Below, piece after piece: positions 9,501-17,653 of a stretch of DNA of 64,000 bases (its first letter is position 1; each line of letters starts with the position of its first letter). Position numbers and translations under genes: made by a program. Below the pieces are notes generated by a model that was not told where the DNA came from, ran no database searches, and saw only the letters and a program-made list of their open reading frames with translations. This stretch comes from Cohaesibacter intestini (GTDB lineage Bacteria > Pseudomonadota > Alphaproteobacteria > Rhizobiales > Cohaesibacteraceae), in the NCBI RefSeq assembly GCF_003324485.1, contig NZ_QODK01000002.1:806001-870000 (forward strand), in the 5' to 3' direction.

Positions 9501-10555
9501 CCGAGAATCTGTGCGCCATCGGGAGCGATGGTCACCGTGCGTGGTGTCATGTCGATGCCCTTGGCCACCAGCACACCAGTATCACCGGGCTTGGAGACAG
9601 CCCGCGTCACATGCTCTTCCGCGCCCTTTGCATCAAACAGCGACTTGTCGCCCGTGATATCAATAATATAGGTGTTGTTCTCGCGAAACGCCCGTACATC
9701 GGCATTCTTGGCAACAATCAGCGTAAATTTTGCTCTTCCCTCTTCCATGGTCATCTGCATGTCGCGCACCAGTCCCGGCAGGGACGTGCGCAACTCGGAC
9801 AGATCCACATCGGTCTGGTGATTGAAGAACAGATTGACCGCCTCCCCTCGACGTTCAAAGGTCGAGTCGAACGGAATGTTCCAGATGAAGGCAAAACGAG
9901 AGAAGGTTGGATGATCGCCAATGCGGACATCCAGCTTCGGTTTCACCCGGGTGGCGCTTTCCTGCTGCTGTAGCGAGCGCGCCAACCGCAACGCTTCTTC
10001 CGCACGCCGTGCGAGCTCGGTGACGATCTCCGCCGGAAGAGACGGAGGAAGCCCGGCCCAGCTTTGCGGCAGCAGGTCGACAAACAGCCGCTCCCCAGCC
10101 TCCATCGTGTTGATCCGCACCCCTTCTTTCAGGGCAATCCGCAAGCCCTTGCCATCTGGGTCGAGGCGCGCAACGGTCACATAGTCGGGCAGGATTTGTG
10201 CCAGGGTCGCCACTGTATTGGACTGCATCCGCTCATCAAAGCGGACCACAAATACGCTGTTATTCTGCTTGATCGAATAACCCGGCAGCAGATTGCGCCC
10301 GGCAAAGTTGAGGACGATCCGACCGTAGCCTTCTTCCCTCGTCGTGGTAATTTCGAGCGAGCCCTTGTCGCTGCCTTCCAACGAGGGATCAGGCGCGCGC
10401 TGCTGCGCAACCGTGAGGGAAGGTGCAAGGATCAAGAACCATGACAAGACGAGCAGGAAGGCCAGCTGGCTGCGCGAAATCACGCACCCAAAAGCCTGCC
10501 CGATCCTCTCGGACCATGCATGCTTCATCCTACCATCTTGATCCAAACTGGACAT
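6560..10555 (-). CDS. Large exported TPR protein of the flagellar cluster, function unknown
   Basis: The protein has about 1331 aa from ATG 10555, chosen for GGCGGAG upstream; frames to 10588 and a later ATG at 10528 are alternatives. A basic N-terminus and hydrophobic segment (about residues 30-50, ending LTVAQQ) indicate a signal peptide or anchor, so the bulk is likely periplasmic. Next come a beta-rich domain (about 55-350), a Pro/Gln/Ala-rich linker (about 385-520), a second beta-rich domain similar in style to the first, and helical TPR-like repeats over the C-terminal 550 residues. It lies 257 bases downstream of motE on the same strand. In Rhizobiaceae the periplasmic protein MotC occupies a comparable motility role, but I see no basis to call this MotC. 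It is probably a cell-envelope scaffold for motor function. Confidence 0.8.
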   Translation of the reverse strand: MSSLDQDGRMKHAWSERIGQAFGCVISRSQLAFLLVLSWFLILAPSLTVAQQRAPDPSLEGSDKGSLEITTTREEGYGRIVLNFAGRNLLPGYSIKQNNSVFVVRFDERMQSNTVATLAQILPDYVTVARLDPDGKGLRIALKEGVRINTMEAGERLFVDLLPQSWAGLPPSLPAEIVTELARRAEEALRLARSLQQQESATRVKPKLDVRIGDHPTFSRFAFIWNIPFDSTFERRGEAVNLFFNHQTDVDLSELRTSLPGLVRDMQMTMEEGRAKFTLIVAKNADVRAFRENNTYIIDITGDKSLFDAKGAEEHVTRAVSKPGDTGVLVAKGIDMTPRTVTIAPDGAQILGVADDLSASSGPSKLILGPTASGNVSEPFVEPVANQTVPQPQQQPAQAPEAGQPLPRPAEDPTSAVPAPQQPAMPPMPQSRAPLQAAEQATEQATEGDTIKPQMFQPAPVQQVTNPVQSATQPVPQPPQPAAPQSTDAAGATDETQPQTAMPAMVRSNAERMQGQGADLTSQSLRVEAKTFGRSVRLFFPFKNPTSSAVFRRNGVIWAVFDTVLDLDVAAAREHLSAFSDDIEVWRAGATAVLRIPMKNPRLVTFSPEGYGWLLTIGDMVVEPTKPLHMSRTKVSDGRSAMRVKFERSGTVLKLRDPGTGENLHVVTGFGPARGFVKGQRFVDFTALISAHGIALAEHVDDLLLARDEGYVYISSNRGLTISNAQPGAADVSALTNNGSRVRETFLNLDKLAAKTPVQFSRKRQDLERKLSNYTDLMAIQSQLALSKLLVANGYAFEALGHLQMIEDAAPEFARGKGFRTLYSAAELFAGRPESAFRRLNHPEFENDPDASVWRGLAAARSGRWREADDALDLAATVAQDYSMKVRQMMLLDGVEIAYLDQQFGSATAALAEVNPAYLDAQGVARYNLLRGKIAVARNDAQEASEAFKAARDTKYLPIANDAWLQDVKLRRQEDQINVDQAIEELEGLTTIWRGDEVELNALRTLAHYYVDKKEYRNAFETLKAAADSDPASEISRVLQEEMNAVFSSLFLDGKVNELSAIKALSLYYDFRELTPVGRRGDEMVRRLADKLVEVDLLDRASELLKHQVDNRLKGAARSQIAADLALIYLLDSKPNMALDTLRRTRQSQLPLSVERQRRLVEAKSLAQLNKVSLALDLLKPLQGGDVDQLRADIMWDAKRWQDVAEQTEMMLGDRWSLAAALDDQEQTNILRAGIAYSLADDKLGLDRLRRKYAEKMSATPVAGAFDVVTLPIERNGEEFHAVAQQIAGINTMERFLTEYRSRYLKGDDSKLAEEQAAPPEDVPPADNPQV

Positions 10556-10812
10556 CGACTGTCTCCGCCTTCTCATTCTTCGCTTCATGCCTGCCGGTGA
10601 TGCGCTGTCACAAACTGGGTGACACTCTGCAGTTCACTGAGCTGCAATGAAACGAATATATGGGAAAATGCTTTATCGTCGCTTACCACAATCTCATATT
10701 GTCCGCTTTGCATCCGCTTTTCCAACAGATGCATCAGATGCCCCCGAAACGGGACATCTGAGCGTAGCCGCCTGATCTGTCCGAGCGGCTCACGCCTTCA
10801 AGACAGACGCCC

Positions 10813-11520
10813 TTAGTTGCCAATCTGAGGCAATGTATTGGATTCGAGATTCTTGACGTCCTGTTCCAGCGTGTTGCCCTTGGCAATCGCAAGGCTCAGA
10901 GCCCCTGCAGCATCGGCGCGCATCTGCCCCATGATGGCGGCAACCTTGCGTGGATTCATCATTTTGACGATCTCAAGCAAGACACCGGGTTCCAGTACTT
11001 CGAAAATCTGCGCGGCCTGTTTCGGCTTCATCGACTGATACATCGCCACCAACTTGCCAAGATCCTCTTCCTGTTCCTGATTGCGCTTGCTGGTGGCCTG
11101 CTTGATGGAAGCTTCCAGTGCCTTGAGCTCATCGACCCGTTTTTCCAACCGTTTCTCGGCAGCATTGAGCAGGGCTTCGCGCATTTCAATGCTCTTGGCA
11201 CGCTCATCCAGCTCTTCGCGCCGCTCCGACAAACGCTCCAGAATAGCCAGCTCGGAGCGCGAACTTTCGGACGGATCCACCTTCATCCCTTCAATCAGCG
11301 AAGTGGGTTCCTCTGTGTTCGCGGCACCATTGGTGTTGGCAGGCGCATCGGCGGGGGTCTCAGCAGGCGCTGCCTGTTGGCCCGGCTGTGTCTCCTGTGC
11401 CAAGGCAGGCGCAGTCGAAACAAAAAGCATATCGCTATTGAAAACCAGATGCGTCACCTTGATGAACAGCAATCCAGTCACGGCCACCAACAGGGTTGGC
11501 AACAGACGAAGATTGGTCAT
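10813..11520 (-). CDS. motE: MotE-family motility protein (MgtE_N-like)
   Basis: MotE of Rhizobiales is a periplasmic chaperone needed for motility. This protein is 235 aa with an N-terminal signal/membrane segment (about residues 8-28), a variable Ala/Pro-rich linker and a charged coiled coil (about 85-145). It ends in a helical domain like the MgtE N-terminal fold, with the tell-tale run MKPKQAAQIFEVL and MNPRKVAAIMGQM near 155-200. Its start overlaps the end of the upstream DUF6468 gene by four bases. It belongs to the fliL-fliM-DUF6468-motE operon. Confidence 0.85.
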   Translation of the reverse strand: MTNLRLLPTLLVAVTGLLFIKVTHLVFNSDMLFVSTAPALAQETQPGQQAAPAETPADAPANTNGAANTEEPTSLIEGMKVDPSESSRSELAILERLSERREELDERAKSIEMREALLNAAEKRLEKRVDELKALEASIKQATSKRNQEQEEDLGKLVAMYQSMKPKQAAQIFEVLEPGVLLEIVKMMNPRKVAAIMGQMRADAAGALSLAIAKGNTLEQDVKNLESNTLPQIGN

Positions 11521-12044
11521 GCCGCAACCCCTCTCTTTTGTCGAATGGCCATCAGGCGCTCGGACGTCGCCGCAGCAACATCCTTCAACCGGCGCGGGCT
11601 TTCCACTGCCTCAACCACCGGAGCGTTGCTGTAATGGTCCGCCTCACCATAAGCGTTGGCATAACCAGGCTCTGGCAATTCATAGCCACGCGGCGCTGCG
11701 AGCGGCTGACTTGGTGCGGCACCACGCACAGCGTCGGAAATCTTGACGAGGCGTCCCACGACCCCTTCGCCCTGATCGACATAATGCTGCAACTCACCGG
11801 AAAGCCGTTCGGCCTCACGCAGGCGATGAGCCAGATTGCGATCACAGTCACCGGCGGTAGCCTTCAGACCGAGGATCGCCCGTTCGGCAATTTCAGTCGC
11901 GGTGATCAGCTCGGCGATGGTCGCCCGCAACGCTTCCTCGTCGTTGCGCAACCGCTTCAAACGCCGATTGAGCGTCACACAATAGCTGATTGTCAGAACG
12001 AGCAACAGCGCCACCAGCAACTCAATCATCATCCCAACAGACAT
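11517..12044 (-). CDS. DUF6468 membrane protein of the fliM operon
   Basis: The protein is 175 aa with one N-terminal membrane helix (about residues 5-23, MMIELLVALLLVLTISYCV). A cytoplasmic coiled-coil region rich in Arg/Glu (about 27-110) and a variable tail follow. The domain is known only as DUF6468, found beside fliM and motE in alphaproteobacteria; I recognise it by context and layout. The ATG abuts the fliM stop codon directly, so it is probably translationally coupled. A role in motor assembly or stator/switch coupling is inferred from its constant neighbours. Confidence 0.75.
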   Translation of the reverse strand: MSVGMMIELLVALLLVLTISYCVTLNRRLKRLRNDEEALRATIAELITATEIAERAILGLKATAGDCDRNLAHRLREAERLSGELQHYVDQGEGVVGRLVKISDAVRGAAPSQPLAAPRGYELPEPGYANAYGEADHYSNAPVVEAVESPRRLKDVAAATSERLMAIRQKRGVAA

Positions 12045-13211
12045 CTATTCACCCTTTCCGGATCCGCCCTGTGCCGCTTTTTCAAACGCAGCCAGAGTCA
12101 TTTTTGGTTTGGCGAGCTTATTGGACAGCTGCACCGAAATATTGCCGTTATGTTGCCCCATGACACCATCCGTCAGATGAACCCCTCCGGTCTTCAGACT
12201 GACAGGATCTGTCGGTCCGGTCTCCAGCATCAGGGTTTGCCCGACATCCAGTTTCATCACTTCGTTCAGCGACATTTTCTTGTCAAACAGGACCGCATCG
12301 AGCTCGATTTCCGACAGAAACACCTCTGTCGCCAGATGGCCTTCCCAGATTTGGTCGCGCCCGAACTTCTCCCCCATGAACATCTGCAGGAGAAGGTCTC
12401 GAATCGGCTCGATGGTAGCATAAGGCAGCAGCAATTCGATCTTGCCGCCCCGGTCTTCCATATCAATTCTGAGTTCAACAAGGATCGCTGCGTTGGCAGG
12501 CCGTGAAATGGCCGCAAACCGCGGATTGGTCTCAAGTCGTTCCAGCAAGAACTTGACCGGCGAGAGCGGAGCAAAGGCCGCTTCCGCATCCTCAAGCACG
12601 ATCTCGATCATCTGGCGCACCAGATTGAGCTCGATGGTCGTATAGGGACGTCCTTCGACACGGATTGCCGACGTACCGCGTCCACCGCCCAGCAACACAT
12701 CAATGATCGAATAGATCAGGCTGGAATCGACCGTAATCAGACCCAGATTGTCCCATTCCTCGGCCTTGAAGACCGTCAAGATCGCAGGCAACGGGATCGA
12801 GTTGAGATAATCGCCAAACCGGATGGAAGTGATTGAATCCAGCGAAACCTCAACGTTGTCGGATGTAAAATTGCGCAAACTGGTGGTCGTCATCCTGACC
12901 AGACGGTCGAAGACGATTTCCAGCATGGGAAGACGTTCATACGAAACGATCGCGGAATCGATCAGGGCACGGACACCACTGCGCTCGCCCGCGAAGCCAT
13001 CATCAAGACTGAAACCGAGCAGATTGTCGATCTCTTCCTGATTGAGCACGCGGTCCGCGCCACGGGACGTCCCTTCTTCACCATCGATCGGCTCGTCGAT
13101 CATGGCCGCCCACTGCGCAGCCATTTCATCGGCACTACCGGCGCCCTGCTCCTCAAGAGCCGCGCCCCAGTCCGCCATCAGGTCTACGCTGTCATCATCG
13201 TCGTCAGCCAT
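12045..13211 (-). CDS. fliM: FliM, flagellar motor switch protein
   Basis: C-ring protein that binds CheY-P and transmits torque switching. The protein is 388 aa. The N-terminal region (about 1-75) is acidic and contains VLNQEEIDNLLGF near residues 56-68, which matches the CheY-binding peptide of FliM, although preceded by about 50 extra residues. The middle domain follows (about 95-280), with the conserved run LNSIPLPAILTVFKAEEWDNLGLI nearby, then a C-terminal SpoA/FliN-like domain (about 300-375). The N-terminal extension is longer than in E. coli FliM. It is nine bases downstream of fliL. Confidence 0.96.
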   Translation of the reverse strand: MADDDDDSVDLMADWGAALEEQGAGSADEMAAQWAAMIDEPIDGEEGTSRGADRVLNQEEIDNLLGFSLDDGFAGERSGVRALIDSAIVSYERLPMLEIVFDRLVRMTTTSLRNFTSDNVEVSLDSITSIRFGDYLNSIPLPAILTVFKAEEWDNLGLITVDSSLIYSIIDVLLGGGRGTSAIRVEGRPYTTIELNLVRQMIEIVLEDAEAAFAPLSPVKFLLERLETNPRFAAISRPANAAILVELRIDMEDRGGKIELLLPYATIEPIRDLLLQMFMGEKFGRDQIWEGHLATEVFLSEIELDAVLFDKKMSLNEVMKLDVGQTLMLETGPTDPVSLKTGGVHLTDGVMGQHNGNISVQLSNKLAKPKMTLAAFEKAAQGGSGKGE

Positions 13212-13219
13212 CTCAACCC

Positions 13220-13720
13220 CTACTGGATAAGGATTTCCTTGAACAGGATATCATTCACCTTGACCGGATAAATCGCATCATTGATCCGCTTGAGAAGCTC
13301 CCGCTTCAAACGGAACAGACCAGCAGACCCTTCCAGATCCGAAGTCCGAAGCTCCCGCAAATAGACCTGGAAAGCATCCAGAACCCGCGGCATAAAAGGC
13401 TCGATCCTACGGGCCTGCTCCTGACTGTTCATCTCAAGGGACACCTTGATGCGCAAATACTGCGCCCGACGGCTCTTCGAGTTCAGGTTAACAGTCATCT
13501 CAGGAAGATCGTAGAAATAGGCCTTTGCTTCCGGCTCTGCATTGGGATCATTCTCCGGTTCAACCACCTCGTCGGATGACATCATCAGAAAATAGTAAGC
13601 GGCACCGCCGCCGCCCAACAACAGCACGAGCGCAAGCGCGATGATGATGATCAGCTTTTTCTTGCCACCAGAGCCTTCGCCCTCGGCACCTTCTTCATCA
13701 ATTTCGACTTCGTCAGCCAT
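13220..13720 (-). CDS. fliL: FliL, motor-associated membrane protein
   Basis: Single-pass inner-membrane protein surrounding the stators. The protein is 166 aa with an acidic cytoplasmic N-terminus and Gly/Lys-rich segment, one membrane helix (about residues 22-44), an acidic linker and a periplasmic FliL domain. That domain ends in the typical LKRELLKRINDAI and KVNDILFKEILIQ blocks. It is the first gene of the minus-strand fliL-fliM-DUF6468-motE unit, and its upstream region is shared with flgF. Confidence 0.95.
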   Translation of the reverse strand: MADEVEIDEEGAEGEGSGGKKKLIIIIALALVLLLGGGGAAYYFLMMSSDEVVEPENDPNAEPEAKAYFYDLPEMTVNLNSKSRRAQYLRIKVSLEMNSQEQARRIEPFMPRVLDAFQVYLRELRTSDLEGSAGLFRLKRELLKRINDAIYPVKVNDILFKEILIQ

Positions 13721-14000
13721 TGCGATTCCAAATTAGAAACGATTCATAAATCATGGTTAATGACTCTTATTAAATAGCGTTAAAATGGTTAACAAAACCT
13801 TTCCAGCGGCCAGTCGGCAACTTTTTCCCACTAGGCATTTTCACCCCCTCATTCCTGCCCAGCCACACGCATCGAACCCAAGACATCCCGAGCATTTCTG
13901 CCATTTTTAAAGTTGGCACGCATTATGCAGGACATAGGCCGAACGCACCGTGCTGGGGAGCGAGCGTGCGCATCATTTGGGAGCAAAGTGGTTAACGGTT
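13721..14000. other. Divergent promoter region between fliL and flgF
   Basis: This 280-base region has no gene. Between 13755 and 13800 it contains five TTAA half-sites in 45 bases, but their spacings (5, 6 and 9 bases) do not match the canonical seven. A degenerate CtrA region or multiple overlapping sites is possible. The half closer to flgF has a pyrimidine-rich stretch and no evident terminator. Confidence 0.6.
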
Positions 14001-14741
14001 ATGGAGAACTCACAACTCATCGGCCTGTCGAGACAGATGGTCTTGCGACGCAAGATGGATGTCATCGCCAACAATCTGGCCAACATCAACACTGCCGGCT
14101 ACAAGGCCGACAATCTGATGTTCAAGGAACATCTGATGCCAGTGGCACGGATGAATGAATTTCAATCGTCCGATCGTAAGCTGTCCTATGTCGAGGATGA
14201 TCGCATCGCGCATAAGTTTGCACCCGGTGCCGTTGTTGACACTGGCAATCCGGTCAATGCTGCCCTCAACGATGAAAAATCCTTTTTCGTGGTTCAGGGC
14301 CCGGGCGGCGAACGGTATACCCGCAACGGTGAATTTGACATAAACTCGCAAGGTCAGCTGGTCACCTCCGATGGGCTTCCTGTCGTCGGTCAGGACGGAC
14401 CGATCCTCTTCACCACCGAAGACACCAACATCTCCATCTCCCGTGACGGCCTGATCACATCAGATCGTGGCGAGGTTGGCCGCTTTCAGGTTGTCACCTT
14501 CAACGACATGCAGTCTCTCAAGAAAGAGGGATATTCACTGTTTGCCGGTGAAAACCCAGTTCCTGTCGATGCTCCTGTCGTTCTGGGCGGCCGTGTTGAA
14601 CGCTCCAACGTCCAAGGCGTCGTCGAAATTTCCCGCATGATTCAGGTAACCCGCTCCTACACGTCCCTCGCCAAGGCCTTGAGCCAGGTCTCGGAACTGC
14701 GCTCCAACGCGATTGACACACTCGGCAAGCTTCAGGCTTGA
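14001..14741 (+). CDS. flgF: FlgF, proximal rod protein
   Basis: Rod protein, 246 aa, from the ATG at 14001, chosen because the family begins with MENSQLIGLSRQM-type sequence. The open frame extends to a GTG at 13950 without family similarity. The rod signature MDVIANNLANINTAGYK lies near residues 18-34, and the C-terminal FlgG/FlgE-type block (SRMIQVTRSYTSLAKALSQ) is present. The ribosome site is weak. It heads the operon flgF-flgG-flgA-flgH on the plus strand. Confidence 0.95.
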   Translation: MENSQLIGLSRQMVLRRKMDVIANNLANINTAGYKADNLMFKEHLMPVARMNEFQSSDRKLSYVEDDRIAHKFAPGAVVDTGNPVNAALNDEKSFFVVQGPGGERYTRNGEFDINSQGQLVTSDGLPVVGQDGPILFTTEDTNISISRDGLITSDRGEVGRFQVVTFNDMQSLKKEGYSLFAGENPVPVDAPVVLGGRVERSNVQGVVEISRMIQVTRSYTSLAKALSQVSELRSNAIDTLGKLQA

Positions 14742-14767
14742 CGCAGCAATAGACAAGGAAAACCGAT

Positions 14768-15553
14768 ATGAGAGCCCTCTATATTGCGTCAACCGGCATG
14801 CTGGCACAGGAACGCAACGTCGAAGTAACATCGAACAACATCGCCAACATGCGGACGACTGGCTTCAAAAAATTCCGCGCCGAATTTCAGGATCTGCTCT
14901 ATCAGGATTTGCGCCGGACCGGCTCCTCGACCTCAGCCACAGGAACCACCGTACCGGTTGGCATCCAGATTGGTTCTGGTGTCCGGGTCGCCGCCACCTC
15001 GCGCATCATGTCGCAGGGGTCGGTAGAAAATACCGGCAAGGAGCTCGACGTTGCCATTCGGGGCCAAGGCTTCTTCCAGATCACCATGCCTGATGGCCGG
15101 GTTGGCTACACACGGGACGGTTCCTTCGAGATCGACAACAATGGCCGTCTGGTCACCGTCGATGGCTATGAAGTCCAGCCCGGCATCACATTCCCCAATG
15201 ACACCCGCGACATCACCATCAACAATGAAGGGGAAGTGCAGGTCACGACCGGCAACAGCACCGCAGTGCAGACGCTGGGTCAGCTGACCCTTGCCCGTTT
15301 CGTCAACAAGGCTGGCCTCGATGCAATGGGGGACAATCTGTATCTGGAAACCGGTGCCAGCGGTGCGCCGCAGGTCTCAACCCCCGGCACAGCAGGCTAT
15401 GGCACTTTGCTGCAAAAGCATCTGGAAATGGCAAACGTCAACTCGGTCGCCGAGATTTCTGATCTGATCGCCGCCCAGCGCGCCTATGAAATGAACTCGC
15501 GCGTCATCAAGGCAGCAGACGAAATGCTCTCCGCAACATCCAACCTTCGCTAG
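14768..15553 (+). CDS. flgG: FlgG, distal rod protein
   Basis: Distal rod subunit crossing the peptidoglycan and LPS rings. The protein is 261 aa, the classical FlgG length. It has the N-terminal motif near residues 20-40 (VTSNNIANMRTTGFKK) and a C-terminal block (VAEISDLIAAQRAYEMNSR) diagnostic of FlgG. AAGGAAAA precedes the ATG. It lies 26 bases after flgF and nine bases before flgA. Confidence 0.97.
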   Translation: MRALYIASTGMLAQERNVEVTSNNIANMRTTGFKKFRAEFQDLLYQDLRRTGSSTSATGTTVPVGIQIGSGVRVAATSRIMSQGSVENTGKELDVAIRGQGFFQITMPDGRVGYTRDGSFEIDNNGRLVTVDGYEVQPGITFPNDTRDITINNEGEVQVTTGNSTAVQTLGQLTLARFVNKAGLDAMGDNLYLETGASGAPQVSTPGTAGYGTLLQKHLEMANVNSVAEISDLIAAQRAYEMNSRVIKAADEMLSATSNLR

Positions 15554-15562
15554 GTCATTGAT

Positions 15563-16612
15563 ATGAAACGATTCTCTTACATCGTGAAAAAGCACTGCCT
15601 GAGAAGAGGATGGGTCAGCCTCGCCTTTTCCGCGATTGCCCTGCTGTCCATCACAGGCACCAGTCACGCCCAAACCGCACAGGCAGCACAGGCAGCACAG
15701 AACAGGGAACCGGCCATACTGATTGACAATGTCACCGTGTCCGAGACCCTCGTTCGCCTCGGCGATCTGTTCAGAAATGCAGGCAGCCTGAGCAACAAGG
15801 CTGTCTTCCGCGCCCCGTCCATCGGTCAAAGCGGCACCATCAGCGCGCTGCGCGTGATCGACGCGGCCCGTCGCGCCGGTTTGCACCATATCGCGCCAAG
15901 CGCCATTCAGACCGTACATGTGCAGCGCGCTTCCGAACTGGTCACCGAGCAGGATGTGACCGAAGGCATCAAGGCACAATTGCGGGCCATGGGCTATATC
16001 GCAGCCTCAGGCCGGGTCGACATGGAACTGTCCAGCCGCCTCATCGACCAGCACGCCTCCCCTGCCGTTGCACATCCCTTTGATCTGCGCAATCTGCGCT
16101 TTGATCGCAACAGCGGTCGCTTTTCGACCGACCTGTTCATCGGCGGCCGCGAGGATATCGGCACCATCCGTCTGACCGGACGGGCCATTGAAACTGTTAT
16201 GGCCCCGGTCCTGACCCGCAACATGCGCCGCGGTGAGGTGGTTGCCGAAAGCGATGTGACCCTGACCCCGATGCCACGCCAGCAGGCTATGCTCGCCAAA
16301 CCGGCCAGCATCAAGGACATCATCGGCATGGCGACCCGTCAGCCCCTGCGGGCAGGGATCATCGCCAATGAAGGCTACTTCGTTGCCCCCGACATCGTTG
16401 AGCGTTCAGCCAACGTGACGATCCTGTTCAAGGCGGGCAGCCTGACATTGAGCATGATGGGCAAGGCCCTGACCGGCGGTGCCAAGGGGGACATCATCTC
16501 GGTCCAGAATGTCCAGACCAACCGCATCGTCCGCGCCCAAGTGATTGACCGGGGACTTCTGCAAATCAATACCCCCACCACCAGCATCGCGGCCCTGGGA
16601 GCCACAGAATAA
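15563..16612 (+). CDS. flgA: FlgA, P-ring assembly chaperone
   Basis: Periplasmic chaperone needed to polymerise FlgI into the P ring. The protein is 349 aa with a basic N-terminus and signal peptide ending around residue 36 (SHAQ). The C-terminal half is an SAF/FlgA domain, with VLTRNMRRGEVVAESDV, a conserved helix, and RQPLRAGIIANEGYFVAP-like segments around 210-275. The N-terminal part (about 50-200) is longer than in enterobacterial FlgA. It overlaps flgH by one base (TAATG). Confidence 0.9.
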   Translation: MKRFSYIVKKHCLRRGWVSLAFSAIALLSITGTSHAQTAQAAQAAQNREPAILIDNVTVSETLVRLGDLFRNAGSLSNKAVFRAPSIGQSGTISALRVIDAARRAGLHHIAPSAIQTVHVQRASELVTEQDVTEGIKAQLRAMGYIAASGRVDMELSSRLIDQHASPAVAHPFDLRNLRFDRNSGRFSTDLFIGGREDIGTIRLTGRAIETVMAPVLTRNMRRGEVVAESDVTLTPMPRQQAMLAKPASIKDIIGMATRQPLRAGIIANEGYFVAPDIVERSANVTILFKAGSLTLSMMGKALTGGAKGDIISVQNVQTNRIVRAQVIDRGLLQINTPTTSIAALGATE

Positions 16613-17361
16613 TGAAACTCTCTCACTTGCTCTCAATCAGCCTGATGGCAATTTCGCTGGCCGCTTGCGGCGCTGGTGATCGCCTGAAAAATATCGGCAA
16701 GGCCCCGGCCCTGTCCGGCATCGAAAACCCGACGGCTCAAAAAGGCTACAAACCGGTCCAGATGCCGATGCCAACTGCGCAACCGGTCAATTACAGCCCG
16801 AACTCCCTGTGGCAGACCGGGTCCCGCGCCTTCTTCAAGGATCAGCGCGCCAACCGCGTCGGCGACATCCTGACCGTCGAGGTTTCGATCACCGACAGCG
16901 CCAAGATCGACAATACCTCGAAACGGTCGCGCACCAATTCCGACAATGTCGGCCTGTCGGGCAGCATCGGCAACCAGCTTGCCAGCGTCATTCCCAAGGC
17001 CCTGATCGGCAACGGCGATCCATCCTCGCTGGCGGCCGCCACATCGGATTCAACCTCTGAAGGGTCCGGCGAGATCGACCGCTCCGAAGCCATCACCGTG
17101 ACGGTCGCCGCAGTCGTTCTGCAGGTTCTGCCCAATGGCAATCTGGTGATTGAAGGACGTCAGGAAATCCGCGTCAACTTCGAGGTGCGCGAACTGTTGG
17201 TCGCTGGCATTGTCCGGCCGGAAGACATTTCGTCAGGCAACACGATCGCCTCGGAAAAAATTGCCGAAGCCCGCATCGCCTACGGCGGCAGAGGTCAACT
17301 CACCGATGTCCAGCAGCCACGCTACGGCCAGCAAGTCATGGACATCATCCTGCCATTCTGA
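16612..17361 (+). CDS. flgH: FlgH, L-ring lipoprotein
   Basis: Outer-membrane L-ring subunit. The protein is 249 aa with a lipoprotein signal peptide and lipobox LAAC (Cys at residue 19). The FlgH body contains the conserved SLWQTGSRAFFKDQRANRVGD stretch (about 63-83) and a C-terminal region ending GRGQLTDVQQPRYGQQVMDIILPF, both family hallmarks. Start and flgA stop overlap by one base. No terminator with a T-run follows directly; a strong GC-rich hairpin lies about 30 bases beyond the stop. Confidence 0.96.
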   Translation: MKLSHLLSISLMAISLAACGAGDRLKNIGKAPALSGIENPTAQKGYKPVQMPMPTAQPVNYSPNSLWQTGSRAFFKDQRANRVGDILTVEVSITDSAKIDNTSKRSRTNSDNVGLSGSIGNQLASVIPKALIGNGDPSSLAAATSDSTSEGSGEIDRSEAITVTVAAVVLQVLPNGNLVIEGRQEIRVNFEVRELLVAGIVRPEDISSGNTIASEKIAEARIAYGGRGQLTDVQQPRYGQQVMDIILPF

Positions 17362-17390
17362 TCCAACCCAACCAGAATAGATTGAAAGCT

Positions 17391-17425
17391 CCCGATCCGC
17401 TGCAGACCACGCAGCGGATCTCGGG
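17391..17425. repeat. Strong GC-rich hairpin after flgH
   Basis: The arms GATCCGCTGC and GCAGCGGATC are a perfect 10-base inverted repeat around the seven-base loop AGACCAC. CCC/GGG pairing outside extends the stem with a small bulge. It lies 30 bases after flgH and lacks a U-tract, so it may stabilise or attenuate the flgF-flgH transcript. Confidence 0.5.
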
Positions 17426-17570
17426 ACCGGCTCCAAGCTCCCCAATTTTGGAGATCCGGCTCCCTGCGTGATCCCCTAACCACCGGATCGCGCATGGCAA
17501 GGCAAGCTCCCCAACCCTGCCTTGCTGTCCCGGCCATCAGAACCGCTCCCCAACAGGCTCTGTGGCAAAC

Positions 17571-17610
17571 AAAAAAGGCGCGGATCCAGCTCCCGGATCC
17601 GCGTCCTTTT
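17571..17610 (-). terminator. Rho-independent terminator for dksA, possibly bidirectional
   Basis: A nine-base perfect stem (CGCGGATCC / GGATCCGCG, 17579-17587 and 17595-17603) has a seven-base loop. On the minus strand it is followed by TTTTTT; on the plus strand by only four T. It sits about 45 bases downstream of the dksA stop. Confidence 0.75.
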
Positions 17611-17653
17611 CATGTCTTGATTGCTTGTTTTGCAGTTGGCCTGACCCGAACGA

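Noticed and set aside
9014-9973. 319-codon plus-strand frame opposite the TPR gene
   Set aside because: Arg/Leu-rich shadow of a GC-rich gene; no ribosome site or family features, while the opposite strand carries a clear exported protein.
13755-13800. TTAA cluster between fliL and flgF as a CtrA box
   Set aside because: Spacers are 5, 6 or 9 bases rather than 7, so I did not call a site.
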